From assembly GCF_040054535.1 (NCBI RefSeq), contig NC_090798.1, positions 2,836,501-2,900,500 on the forward strand: a stretch of DNA of 64,000 bases, written 5' to 3'. The position numbers and the translations under genes are program-made. This DNA comes from Antennarius striatus (lineage: Eukaryota > Chordata > Actinopteri > Lophiiformes > Antennariidae). Positions 28,163 to 41,200 of the stretch are shown here, in pieces (the stretch's first letter is position 1; each line of letters begins with the position of its first letter). The notes beneath the pieces are model-generated. The model was given only the letters and a program-made list of their open reading frames with translations. It was not told where the DNA came from and did no database searches.

Positions 28163-31092
28163 GGAGAAAGTAGAATGGGAGGGGAGGAGTGTTGAGTGAG
28201 ATGGATTGTGGGAACTGGGGAACGGGGTTGGGGAGCAGACAAGGACGAGCTAGTGGGGCTGTTCTAGGCTATTTCCCAGGTGATGCTGAGGTGGCGGCGG
28301 TCGCTACAATTTGAATTTTTGCTGCTGCGTTTCTCCATTGAAACTGAGGGTTTGGCTCCCACCACTCATGTGAAACAAAATCCAAAACAGGCTTTTTTTG
28401 TGTGTGTTTGAAAGGGTTTTGAGAAAAAAAAAAAGCCTTAAAAATACAACAGAGTTCTAAAATTACAAAAGATTTTATTAATTACTTAAAAGCTGGGATC
28501 CACTTCCTGTGCAGTCTGTGATTTCTTTTTTCACTTTAAACTGCACTGAAATAGTTTCTACAATTTGTTTACTCTGTCTTGTTATCTAACGACGGCGGCT
28601 CAGGAAACAATCTCCTGAACTATTTTCTGCTGTTTCCCAACTAAAATCTGTCAGGCATGCACTTCAGAGACAAATATCTGTCTACTGATTGTAGAGTGCG
28701 CAGGGGATGCCATGTGGGGGTTGTAGGTGAAGTGGGGGAGAGGATAGGAGAGAAATAAGATAAAGGGAAAAAAAGCTTAATTCAGTCTGTTCATCAGAAA
28801 GTAGCTTAAATACACATAAAAAGGAACACAGTTTCTATTAAACATGCAATTAAATATTAGTGCTATCAACTGCTTCTGGTGAATTTTAATACTTAAACAC
28901 TTTTGATGACTTAAGTATGATATAAAATAAATCATGAATGGCATAAAAGCAAGTGGTTTAAGCGTGTCAGTTTTGTTCCTTTCAGTCCCCTTACAAACCT
29001 CAAGTCACCAAATGCAAGCTTCAACATGCCTGCAGCAAACAAAAGAGCGAAAAACGTCTTTAAAAACTGACTACACTGAATATGATACACGAGAGTTCCG
29101 TAAGTTTGTTCGAAAAATTAGTTCTTTTCTTTGTGTATTCAATATGGATGTACTGCGTGGTGAATAAAACCACACTACAGTGACTTTGGTGGCATTTTCA
29201 ACACGGATGTCGTGTTTCAGAAACACCTCTCTGGATGAAGGAGCTGTAAAACAGTAACCACCATGAACCACAAGTTCAAGTCAATTGTAACATTTCCTTC
29301 ATGGCTGAGAGAAAAAGTGACACAACAGGTGGCTACGGCAGAGATGTTATTCCGCTCAGTTTATAATTTAATTATTAAAGGAGAGCGGTTCCAACCGGTT
29401 GTGCCTGTATCTGCTGGCTGCTTTCTCCTACTCTGCATGCAGAGGCACAGAGCATTCCCCTGTTTTATAATGCTGCCGGTCTCACCAGCACAGTCTCTCC
29501 ACACTGACGGATGGAAAGGGTGGAGACAGATTACTTATTTGTCAAATTAAACAGGAAGCTTTTCTCCCTCAGTTTCACTAAGTTCCAAATCAGCAAGGAT
29601 GCCGAGGACCCATCGCTTCCTGCTGTGTATGAATAGCTCGAGAAAACCCTGCTTGTTATAAATCTAGAAAAACGCAATCACACCAACAGACAGTTACAAA
29701 TCTGCAGTATAACATGTCTTCAGATGGAGCAGAAACATCAGAGAAAAGACTTAAATCCAGCATTTCACCACATGTCTCAGTTCTACAACCAAGAGGCATT
29801 ACTCCTTTCTTATGTGCAAATGAAATGTGTTTTGGTACACTGGATTCTTACCCACAACAGAGATATTGCAAAATTATCTTTTGTGATATTGAATAAAGGG
29901 TGTTTCCACTGTCTGTCCGCACTTGATTCAAGCAGTAAAGCTGCAGACTTTGGTCTCCTTTCAGGCAGTGCAGCTTTAGTGTTTGCTATTTTTAGGCTGC
30001 TCTTATAGAGACGTATTCTGATATGTAACATATCACAAATTTACAACTGATAAGGCCTTTTGTTTCATTGTAGAGTGTTGATAGAGCAAATATTAAATAA
30101 TACTCTTCTCAAATGCTAAATCAACAGCGTGGTACGCAACTGGTCCACATATTGCTTTATTTTCTTCTTACAGGCTGTATTAATGGTTCTGAAATCTGGG
30201 AAGTTTTAACATCAGAAAAAGGCTGGAACGTTCCAGATTCTACCGTGATTTAACATTAAAATCTGAATATTCCTCCCTTTAATTAAAAATACAACAGGTT
30301 AGAATAAATAAGTACTGTATACTGTTAAAATAAGGGAGGTGATGTCGCACGGCTGGCTTACCTAGATTTTCTCCCACGCTCAGGTTTCTGCACGTGTAAT
30401 TAATGGGATCCCCGAGATAACACGTAGGAAATAATGGTTTGATCAATCGGTATAAACATCGACTGATTATTTCCAATCAGCAACTTATTAAAGCTGCCTG
30501 TGTTTATGTGATGCTCGCTGCTAACCACCGCTCAGTTGCCATTCTAAGCCAATTAACATAGCTATAATAATTCTGGCTTGAACCGGCTTAACATCTCCCG
30601 ATATTAGCACACAGTCAGAGCTGGCGACATATTAAAATTATGAACATATGTTGTTGTGGTTTACCCTTACACGGCCGTGACGAGAGGAATGCGGCATTTG
30701 TCTGAGGACATTGGTTTTGGGTTCAGTTCAATTCAGTTCAAAACGGGCTAAAATCAGAAAAGCTTCCGGCAGATTGGAGCTAAATTGGCGGAGTAATTAC
30801 CATGTTATTGACGATGACGTGGTTTCATTTTAAGATAAATTGACAAGAGCTCAATGAAAAGCAGTGTGCCAAGCACCGAGGCATCACTTGGGAGGCAGGT
30901 ACTGTACCCGGACTGTATCAGTGGAGGTGGTCGCTGCCCCTTCGCTACAGTCGGCGCAGCTAGCCGATGCTAACGTTCACCGGAGGCTAGCCATGCTGCT
31001 GATTAGTCCGCGGATCTATTTCAGTGACTGCGACAAATGTCCACTTAAACTTAAAAAAAAACAACCACATATTATTTACGTAAAGCGTCTAC
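28163..31092. other. Upstream region of slc12a6, probably its first intron
   Basis: No recognisable gene. Open frames here are short and lack coding character. A weak acceptor (TTTCTCCAAG) ends at 28160, just above the slc12a6 ATG. A donor-like site at 31092 suggests that this whole stretch is an intron between a non-coding exon and the first coding exon. Confidence 0.4.
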
Positions 31093-31280
31093 CTGACTCC
31101 GGTTTCCCTTGAAAAACGCTTCCGCAGTATGGCTGTTTTCGGTTAATGTTACATCTGGAACATTTGGCTCCTCTCCCAGGCTCTCTCGGCACTTTTCTGT
31201 TCAGCCGACCCAACAAAACACGCAAAGGCGTCTGGTTGGTCTTTCTCTTGCCGTCGAACCAACGTCTTGCGCATGCGCGT
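31093..31280 (-). promoter_or_regulatory. Putative distal slc12a6 promoter and non-coding first exon
   Basis: A perfect NRF1-type palindrome, TGCGCATGCGC, lies at 31268-31278 in a CpG-richer patch. Downstream on the minus strand is GGAGTCAG followed by a GTAGAC donor at 31092. This fits a TATA-less promoter plus an untranslated exon spliced to the coding exon at 28150. The slc12a6 assignment is an inference from orientation; the region lies about 3 kb upstream of its ATG. Confidence 0.4.
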
Positions 31281-31912
31281 TAACTCCAGGAGTAAAGAGA
31301 TTGGGACTTGTAGTCTAAAAAGATTTGAATTGCCTCTCTTCTCATAGAACCCGTTAACAAATAGAACTCGTTTGATAGATTCGAAATGTAGATTAACATG
31401 AAGTTAAAGGGAGTTTATAAAATTGAAAGATTTATCAATAAGAATTCAGGTACAGGTAATTCGCTATTACACTTAAGAACAAAATATTTTATTAGAGCTA
31501 GTTACCAATTCATGTTTCTATTCTTGAAACACAATGACATATCACTTTGATAGCCCATTTTTGTGACATACTGTATGGACTGTATTCTTCATGCTTGTTT
31601 CAAAATAGGATTTAAAATCCATGATTTTCACTGATAAAAGGCGTATCTCTTGTAATACTGTAGTCCCTCCACATTAGTAAATACTAAAATCTACATGTCA
31701 ACCTAACGTGAAAATATTTGCAGGATATACAACGATGTTTGTTGTAATCTAAATGCCTCATTTTGCAAGCTCTATCAATACATCAAGATTTTTTTAATGT
31801 CAAGTGTATTGTTTAGTAAGGACAGCCTAATGGAAAATGCAATACTAGCTATCATACAGATTAAACTGTCTATGGAAAGTTTCATATATACAGAACCATC
31901 GCCAACAAAACA

Positions 31913-31918
31913 TTTATT
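31913..31918 (-). terminator. Candidate nop10 poly(A) signal
   Basis: AATAAA on the minus strand about 250 bp past the nop10 stop codon, giving a short 3' UTR. The stretch from here down to the slc12a6 promoter patch (31281-31912) shows nothing else. Confidence 0.45.
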
Positions 31919-32163
31919 CAGAATGAAAACAAAATGATATCATTAACCAAATAGTATTGTTGAAAAATTACAACACATAAAAAAATTAATCAAAAAGAAA
32001 ATGTTGCACTACATTTGATCCAGGAAATTTCAGTAAAACTGAAGACGTGTCCTGGCTGTCTGAATGTCTGTGTTACGTTTCACTTGGCAATCTCATCTTT
32101 GCCTTTGTCTGTTCTTTTCTTGATGTAATCTCCATTCATGTTGCTTCCTTCCCCATCACTCTT

Positions 32164-33024
32164 TCACAGAACAGGTCTGGGCTGCTGGGTAAGCAGAAGG
32201 CCAAAGCGTTTCTTCACAGTCACCCGATGCCGGGAGAACTTATCATCAGGGGAGAAGCGAGCTGGATGGGCTGAGCTGGTGGGCTGACCATCAGGCGCAG
32301 CTTTCTAATGGGGACAAACAAAAAGGAATGAAAAGGCTCATATTCAGTACCAGAAGGCATTAAAACAAATAGCAAAGGTATTTTTTAAATAATTCAAAAC
32401 CCCCACACTGATACAAGTAAGATAATTTCACAGTAAATTTAACTAGATGCTGAACATCGACAGTCCAAGACCTGTGTGTGTTTATCTGAGACAACAAAGC
32501 TTTTATTAGAAAATCTTCATTATTTCACACTGAATAAACTGCAACAATAGAACCGCCACTTATGTCAGCCTTGGGCAGAACTGGGTGCCTATAGAAATCT
32601 TTGCCCAACACAAAACTTTGATACATATTAAGCTTTTAGAAACATTCATTATAACAAACATTTGCTTGTATGTTATTTTTTTATTCATTCTTCTGCTGCT
32701 TGAATATTTAACATGTATGACAAGTTTCCTGTCTGGGTAATATGCTGCAATAAACACAAGTTAAGCCATTGGTAACAACTTTCATTCGACTGAATTACAT
32801 GCTTATTGTGATGGCGTATCCACTGTTTCGCCTTTAAACCCTGTTCTGATGACATAACTCCAAACCATCTGGAGTGTGAGCCAACAGTGGGAAGTGTCAG
32901 TTCACCTCCAGAGCACTGCCGAGGCACCCTGGAGCAAGGCGTCATCCCCTTTACAAGTTGCTCATTTGGGACCACCATGAAGGAACTGCCCACGACTACC
33001 TACCCTGCATGTGTACATGCCCCC

Positions 33025-33061
<37 letters not shown>

Positions 33062-34000
33062 CAGGGCCTGTACACATATATATGTGCATGATTCAACTAA
33101 CTACAGTGTGTCACTAATTTCCCTTCGGGGATTAAAATCAGTATACAAAATTTAAAAAAAAAACTCCAGTGGCAACCTCGGTTATCTGACATTGCCATCT
33201 GGAAGACACTACATAGAAGAAATACGAACACAGTGGGAGTGTATTGCTATGGATTAACACATATGACACTTTGTTATTCTCTCCTCCTTTCAGCTTTTCA
33301 CTTCAGGGGTTGCCACGGCGAATCAGTGTCCTCCATCTAACCCCGTCTTGAGCATCCTCTTCTCTCACACCAACTACCTTCATGTCCTTTTTCACTACAT
33401 CCATACACCTCCTTTGTTTTCCTCTAGGCCTCCTGCCTGGCAGTTCAACCAGAATGTCTCCTCCTCCTCCAGCTCACATCCTACCTGTGGAGCATACCCA
33501 CTAACAACACTGAACATCACACCTTCCGATTTCCAGCTTCAGACACAGCACTCTACCTGACAACTCTTTTTACCTCCAGGACAAACCCCTCCTTCATTTC
33601 TCTTCCTATCTACACCATGATAGAACAACCTGAACGCTGCTCCTAAACTGCTAACCTTGCTACCTTTCCACCTGGTCTCCTGGACACACAGTATGTCTAC
33701 CTTTCTCCTCTGCACCAATGGCGATCGTTGCTAACCCGTTAATGGCTAAAAAGACGAGATAAACTTTGGAATTAGCTCCAAGCTAAATGTAGCAACTAAC
33801 GTCGCCTTTTGCTGACATGAATAGCTTCCAATATTTTACCCCCACAAATAAAACGATTTCAAACTTTGATGAAAACGACACGCTGTCGATAAATGAGCCA
33901 GCTGCAGAGAAACGTTCAATATGAAGACTGTAAATGTCACCGTTACCTTCAGTGTGTACACCCTATCCCCGTTTTCGTTCAGGTAATACTGGAGAAACAT
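32164..34000 (-). CDS. nop10: H/ACA ribonucleoprotein subunit NOP10
   Basis: This is a small core protein of H/ACA snoRNPs and of telomerase RNP. It binds dyskerin next to its active site and works in the nucleolus and Cajal bodies in rRNA pseudouridylation. Two exons, 33947-34000 ([18 protein letters not shown]) and 32164-32304, join in phase 0 to give exactly 64 residues, the usual vertebrate length. The C-terminal half shows the conserved [15 protein letters not shown] segment and ends QQPRPVL. The single intron (32305-33946) contains a LINE-like tail and a retrotransposon fragment. It was identified by assembling exons, since each is too short to stand out alone. The neighbours slc12a6 and lpcat4 match the human 15q14 arrangement. 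Confidence 0.97.
32865..33150 (+). mobile_element. LINE/SINE-like 3' end fragment
   Basis: The segment contains a motif common in fish repeats (CACTGCCGAGGCACCCTGGAG), then a GT repeat, and ends in the palindromic tail AATTTCCCTTCGGGGATTAA followed by A-rich DNA. This tail is typical of the 3' ends of a widespread teleost non-LTR family. It lies in the nop10 intron, opposite in orientation to the gene. The family name is not resolved. Confidence 0.55.
33028..33061. repeat. (TG)n microsatellite
   Basis: About 17 TG units on the plus strand, inside the LINE-like fragment of the nop10 intron. Confidence 0.95.
33295..33560 (-). mobile_element. Degenerate non-LTR retrotransposon fragment
   Basis: The segment from GTTGCCACGGCGAATCAG through CTAGGCCTCCTGCCTGGCAG matches, from memory, a very common teleost repeat thought to be the antisense of a non-LTR (RTE/Rex3-like) reverse transcriptase region. 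It is truncated and carries no intact frame. Flanks up to about 33712 may also belong to it. A repeat-library search is needed to name it. Confidence 0.5.
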
Positions 34001-34190
34001 GTCGGCAGATGTTATACGGCTTCAAAAATCACAAAATATGTCGAAAATTATCTTATATATACGACAAAAAAGTCAATTATTGAGAAACGCAACACTTTCT
34101 TCCTGATACGCACGTGCGACAACACAACGCCGCACTGAAATGGCGGATATCCGGTTAAAAATTCAGAACGCAAAGCATTCTGGGAAAGTG
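34001..34190 (-). promoter_or_regulatory. nop10 promoter region
   Basis: Upstream of the nop10 ATG lie a CACGTG E-box (34111-34116, MYC/USF type), AAATGGCGG (about 34138-34145, YY1-like) and a minus-strand TTCCCAGAATGC core (about 34173-34185) matching the ZNF143/STAF consensus. These fit a ribosome-biogenesis gene with a housekeeping promoter. The spacer from 34191 to 34789 shows nothing more. Confidence 0.5.
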
Positions 34191-34789
34191 GGTTTCTTAA
34201 TCCGACAGGAAATTCCCAAAAGAAAATTAAAATGCTTCATTTTTTGTTCAACATAAACCGGAATAAATATATACAATGCAATCGTGATTTTCTGGGTTGT
34301 AGTTGTGTTTATTTTATATTTAGCCATAGCTGCACTTCTAAGAAAAACTAGAGAACCAAAATGAGGAAGATGGGTAATTTTAATAGAAAATGATCAGAAG
34401 ACTGTAAGCACAGGAGTAACAAATGTAGATGCACCATGGGTAATATCTCATGTGTGACCTTGGATTTCTTTTACAGTCTAAATTTAGTTTGATCGAAACC
34501 AGAACATGTGATCGAATAGTCCACATCCCATGTTTTCCATTAAACAGTCTTCTGTGAAGTTATCTGCTAAGTACACAAATGTGGAGAACAGCCAAAAAAG
34601 ACAACTCAGTGGGAAGAAAATGCAAATGGTAAGGAGGCGCAATTTCTAACACAAAAAGGGTGTAATAGCAAAGATCATGAAGCTACCGAGAAAATAAATT
34701 CTTTTTTCCTACAATTCAAGTATGGATATTTAATAATAATAGTTAAAAAAAACTGACACAAAACCTTAAAATACATCAGTTTATTTTTA

Positions 34790-34795
34790 AATATA
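34790..34795 (-). terminator. Candidate lpcat4 poly(A) signal
   Basis: AATAAA on the minus strand about 430 bp past the lpcat4 stop. Another possible signal lies near 34833. The lpcat4 3' UTR would cover roughly 34780-35226. Confidence 0.4.
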
Positions 34796-35226
34796 AGCAA
34801 TATTCACACAATATAAGAAAATTTTATTCACATGAAAGTTTTGGCTTTACAAAGTATTTGGATTCTTTTTGGAAATAATGTTCCCTATAAAAATATGCAA
34901 AAAAAACAAAAAATAAATCAGGATATTCTTTAAATACGGCATTTTATGGCTTTAAATGACGAGAATCACCAAAGAAATTAAACAAATGTGAAAATGGTTA
35001 AACAGTAAACAAAAAAAAAATCAGTACACAGTTATTTTCACAACGTCTGTCAGCATTTGTTGACCAAGCAATCTAGTTTAAAAATCCATTCTCTCACACA
35101 TGCACATACAATCCTTTGTCAAGCCTCATTTGGGTTCAGTCTGTCATAAGTGGATGTCAGGTACAAAACTTAACTTGCGCATCCTACTTAAAAAAAAAAA
35201 AGGAGGTATCTGAAAATTTAACATCT

Positions 35227-38200
35227 TCATTCAAACTTCTTATAGTGGACGGACTTGTCGCTGTTGTTGTTCACAGCCTTCCCATTGGCTGAAGGAGAGT
35301 CCACCTCTTCTGGCTGCATGTACTCGTTCAGTACTTTCTGGTACGTTTGGTGGGTCATCAGCACATGCAGCAGATGTTCTGAGAAAAACATGGAGGACGT
35401 CACAAATTTATTGAAAAAATTAAAATTTTATCAACAGTGGAAGAGATGAAAAATATGGAGGAGCACAGCAACATTTATAGACATGCCATTAGACTGTGAC
35501 CACACTGATATTAGCACAGCACACAATTCAAGTTTACACTCTATCAATAGTGATTGCTTTCTTCAGCAGCTAAAACCTTGTGTGTCGGGTCATAGTTAAA
35601 ATGCATTAAACGATAGACACCCTGATCCACTAATACACAGAAATGTGACACTATTCTTTTCAGGTTATTTGACATTTAATTATTTAAGAAGTTTATTGAA
35701 GCTTATATTGTATTTCCTATAATCTCAGTGTGAAGAGTTAATGCAATAACCTCCAGGCAAACACACGTCCCACTCACCTTCCGTCAGCTGGCCTTCCCTG
35801 GAGGCATGAGCATAAAGCTCAGCAGTGTTGCGTTGAGGAACACCGAGCAGCGCCCCCATGAGGTCAGACAGCTCCTCCTTACTCAGACTGCCTTTCCCCT
35901 CTCTGTCTATCAGCTGGAAAACAAAGAGTTCACTCAGAAGAAACACACAGCAGGAACAAGAGCACTCCATATGACACTGGATCCATCAAAAAAAACCTCA
36001 AAGTGAACTACTCGTACGTACGGTGAAGGCAGTGTGAAGCAGAGACTTGAAACTGATGAATCCTGACAGAGCAGCGACACTTACATAGATCTGCCTGAGA
36101 TCTACAATGTCATCCTAGATAAACAAACACTGTATTATTTTTTTGGATACTTCCTTATTGTCCCTGTTTAGAACAGAACATTAGTATCAGACAGATTTGC
36201 TCATTAATACTTATATCTTTATTGTAATATTTTAGATGCTTTTTCAACTAAACTTCAAATATCACCTAGAAACAAGAAGCAGGATGCACCCTCATGACAG
36301 ATACCAAAAGCTACTGAAGAGCTGCATGTGTCCTTCAAAAACATCCGCTGAAATATGTCAGACAGCACTCAACTGCTTGTACCTTGGAGTAGAGGCCACA
36401 GACAGTGATGGCTGCCTGCCGATCAGTCAGCCCCAAAATTGAAGCGAGATTGTCCACATTGACCATGACTGAACCCTCACCTCCTGACTGACATTGGTCA
36501 AGCATTCTGTCCAGTGCGGCCTCCACTTCATGTGCTTCCAGGCTGAGATTAGAGACAAAGATGGTGAGGAAAAGAGATGATGGGGAAACAAAAGCAAAGA
36601 GAGAACACAGACCTTCTCTTACCCATTTCTGTATAACAGTGAAAGTGTTTCTCTGGCAGGTGACTCCAGCGGGAGAGAGAGACCACCCAGTTTACTGACA
36701 GGAATCCCACCCTCCATTACATAATCTGTAGCGGGGATCCCGAGGGCCCTGGAGAGGGAAAAACAGCCCATTATTAGACACGCCAGTCAACAAAATATGC
36801 AGCCTCTACAAGATGCAGAGGTTGTTTTGTCTTTATGATATTGGTGCACACATCCTTCGTCACTGACGTAAACCAAATCCCCATTATTCGGCATTATTAT
36901 TCAGACTGACATCCCACAAAGCAAAATTTAAATGAATGAACAAGCAGCCCAGGAAAAAAAAATCACTTGTCATTTACCAACTGAGATACAAATCACAAAA
37001 CTTTTGTAACTATGTGACTTACTTGGCCATGAGTTTCTGGACATTGTTTGCATACAGGTTGGGATCTTTCTTTTCTTCCTCAGACGGGTTGTAAACTGGC
37101 AGGAACTGCAGGAACACCACAACAATTACAGTAGCAAAAGGTCTGAATGGCAAATGTTTAAAAACACTGGATAATTACAAGTCGTTATGACAATAATTAT
37201 TATGTAACTGGTCTTACCTCAACAGTCATGTTGGTGTACGGCTGTGTAGTGGTGTGCCACAGAGACTCAAGCCTACAGAACAAAGGAAAAACATTTGTTT
37301 CATTTAGAAAAATCAATCTGTCCTTGTGTGTGTCTGTTACCCCTTTATGCTTCAGTTTAGACTACAACTGATGACGATGTTCACTTTTTGATCGTGTGGT
37401 CACTTGTATGTTGTTAGACTGTCTGCAGTAAGTCTCCAAGTGTTGTAGACAGATTTGAAATTTTACATGGGGATGGTTTGGATCACTAAAACTAACCAAC
37501 CCATCTGACAAGCAAACATTGATTTTTACACCAGAATGGGATGGGAACATAAAAGTTTTTTTTACCATGGTAGAATATTTTAAGGAGAAGTCCTGCATAG
37601 TGGTTGGCAAAATTAACACAACAGCCCAATTAACCAAAGAGATCGACAAGTGAGAGCTGCCAAAGTACAAATGGAAGCTAAAGCTAATGATGACAAACTA
37701 GCCTGAAAAAAAATCCTCTGATCATTAAAGTTATGAAGTTCATTTTAACACGATGAGTTACTATAATCTGACTTGATCACTTTGGATCATGTACTTCGTA
37801 ATGCTGTCAAACACCATGTTACATCATATAAAAAGCAAGCAGCAGGAAATACCACAGGTGTTTTTCAACTGACAGAACATCTCTAGAAATGTTTTTTTAG
37901 TAAAAATGAAGTGGAGCTACAGACTACAAAATGAGGCAGACCTGGAAGCAATCCAGTGCTTCAACAAGAAAAAAACAATACATTCAAATACATTCAACTC
38001 CACACTTTCAATTTTGCCACAGATTGAGGAACTCACCACGTTGTTCCTTTGTATGTCCAACGAATAGTATCCTGTGAATAGCCATAAAACACATTGATGA
38101 CAGGGGCTACTAAACCAAAAAAAACCAACCCCTTGTTAATGACTAGATGGAGAGGTTTTATGGCACGAGGAACTTGAGTAACTATTCTTAACAGGAAGTA

Positions 38201-41200
38201 CAATACAAACACAGTGACCTAGACAAATATGACAGTATGTTTACATGAATATATATATATGCTCACACAGCCTAATAAAACAGAGGGTTATGTTGCACAA
38301 ACTGGCCAGTGAGGACAGAAGTGACGAGAAGAAAGCGACTGATGAATGACACGTGTGCCAAAACAAACAGGAGTAGGACAAAGAACTTTCTTGTATGTAG
38401 ATCACTGCCAACGGCCACGGTAGCCTTTACATTTTTCCCCATAATCTTTGGTAAATATCTTCAGGATGTGTGCAGTTCATTGACTGGTTAATTACAGGTT
38501 TTAATCCTCATTAGTCAAAAGCACGTACAGTAGTAGTAAATCACTATGGGCTATCTAAAAAAAAAAAAAAAAAAGACACACAGTAGTACCTTGAGATTCG
38601 AGCTACTCGACATACACGTTTTTTGAGATACGAGCCGTCACTGTCCATCTTTTTGTTTGAAATACGAGCGAACATACAGTTCTTCAGGACACCTCCATTA
38701 GTTGGCGGATGGATACATCATCAGCTGAGACCGCATCTCGTTTTCGTAGACGTATCTTGTGTGTGATCGTGACTTTTGAGTTTCTTTTCGTACTTTATCA
38801 TTGCTTACATAACATATATAATTAATTGTGCGCAGGTAAAGTATGTACGTCTATTTGTTAATAAAAAAATAGACATACATTTTTTAGAGGGGTTTGGGTT
38901 TTTTTTTACCAGGCTGGAAAGGATTAAATTGATTTTAGTCATTTTAAATAGGGATAAAAATGTGTCACACATTACAGACTGCCATCATATGTATTAAACA
39001 GACCTGTCTTTCCAATCAAATGACTGCAGGCATCAGTTCATTCCAGGATTCACTTCTGACACACAGCTTGCTCTTACTGTGTCAAGCCCTTAACATGACA
39101 GGAATTACATATCTTTGTTCAGTATGGATGTGATGCACTCACCAGTTCATTTGGGTAATGCAACACAACAGGCTGGACTGGGACACCAGCAAGGAATGCA
39201 CCTGAAGATAGCAAAGTTATAAAATATAACAGGACTGAGAAAAGGAATGAAAAAGATCAAAATGTTCATTCCATTCCACTACTAACATGCCATTCACTCC
39301 TGCACACTTGACTCACCAGGTTTGAATTTAATGAGAACGCTGCCATTAGTTGTGGTTCCTTCAGGAAACATCAGCATCTAGGAAGGAATTTAACATGTGA
39401 GGTTTCCTTCACAGCTTTGTGCACTTCCAGCAGGCAAACATCCTGGTGTTCCAACTTTAATTACCTCAAGGAAACGGATCTCTACTGCTTTCATGATTAT
39501 GGAGAAACTAATTTCAATTCAAACAAAATGCTCCTTCTCTTCTGCCGCACTGTGTTGGTCTTCATCCTTTCAATAATCCAGATCAAGTTCTCACCCTAAA
39601 GACTTGACTAGTTATTTGCATAATCCCCTCGAGCTGAGAACAACAGGTATAATGTTTCATTCATACCTATTTCCGTTTGTGGGATCAATACTGGAAGCAT
39701 GAAGAGGTAGCAGGTGTTTAGTTTCAGAGGACAGCTGTTAATGACAAGTGGGTGGGTGCGATTGTCCTGCCCTTGTTTTTAATTTGTTTACTATTATTAA
39801 ACTGCTGCAGTGTGGATCGTGTAATTATGTACATGTCTGTCATGAAAAGAATAATAAAATTGCACCTGAGGCCAGTAGCCATTGGAGGTCAGCCTCTCTG
39901 TGACCTGAGTCACAGTCTTTTTCCTCGACTCGGGATCTTTTCGGCTTACAAGTACAGCTTGGTTGAACTCCAGCAGGGCTGAAACACATCGATAAACCAA
40001 AATACACACAAAAGAACAAAAATCAGAACCAGGAGAAAAAGGGCAAGTCCAGAGTGGGACAGCCAAGAAAGGCCGAGGCAGGCGCAGCAGATTAGAAGCC
40101 AATAAAAGGAGTCATTTGTTTATCTTATGACTGCCTTGCATACTTTTATTTTCCATTCCAAACTTCACTTTTACTTGTTTGCATAGTAGGTGGTGAGCAC
40201 ACTACACAGTGTAACCTGCTTAAACACAAAAGAATGTATCTATTGAAGCTCAGAATAAAGACTAATTTGGTAAAACATTGAGTGATTCAGGCTGGAACCG
40301 GCAGCTACAAACACGACAGCCACGAACAAATGGCGGAATCCTTCGAACTGGCAGTGAACACCTATTAAATCACATTAAAACATGTGTTTTCTGCTGCAAC
40401 ATGGCCACACAAGCCCCTCGTATCTGACAGCAGTGTGTGACCGTAAACATGTCAAACAATCTGTCATTTACACCTGCATGTCTGACACAAGGAAAGGGTG
40501 CCTTAAAAGTGGCAGATACCCATCATCATCATCATTACTTATTACTGAATATTTAGAAGCTGGTAACTATTAAAACTCATTCCAAAATGAGAGCCGTTTC
40601 TTTTTTTTTTCCGCTTTATTGTGAAATTAACTTCCCTTTCTATTGACTAATCTCTACATGACTCCAGAGTGACTAATCTGATGAATGTCGTCACAAGTTC
40701 TTGCTTTGTTTGGTGCATTTTAGTTGAACATCCCCAGATTTTTAATATGCAGTTATTCAAACCCAATATTTTTAAAAATCCGTGGGTTAGGGAAGCTATA
40801 ACAAACAACTTTGTATTTCTGTTTGATTAATGAAATATCTAATTTTTGTCATTTTAGATGATTAAATATTCCATCTGTACTTTTAGAAGCTCTGAGAGTC
40901 AACAAATAATAACAGTCTGTGTATGTGAGTGTGTCAATTCATTCATCTCACCTCCAATGACTGGAAGTCTCAAGTTCTCTGAACGCGACACCACTGTTGC
41001 CATCTGGGCTGGACACAAAACAAGCATGTCCAGGAAGCCGCTGTGAGGAGCCACAACCAACATGGGAGCCTCCTTCAGGTCAGCTCTGCGACCTTTGACC
41101 TTCAACCACAGGAAACCTAAGGAGAAGAAAACGCCTCGGCTCAGCAGAAAGACGATCGGATCTAGGAGCCAGCTTCGCCATCCCGAGACCGGTCTGGTGC

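Noticed and set aside
33293-33720. Possible coding exon (long C/T-rich open plus-strand stretch)
   Set aside because: The text matches a common teleost interspersed repeat rather than a gene, and it sits in the nop10 intron on the opposite strand.
37362-37670. 102-codon minus-strand open frame in an lpcat4 intron
   Set aside because: No recognised domain and not phase-compatible with the lpcat4 exons. It may be part of an old repeat, but this could not be supported.
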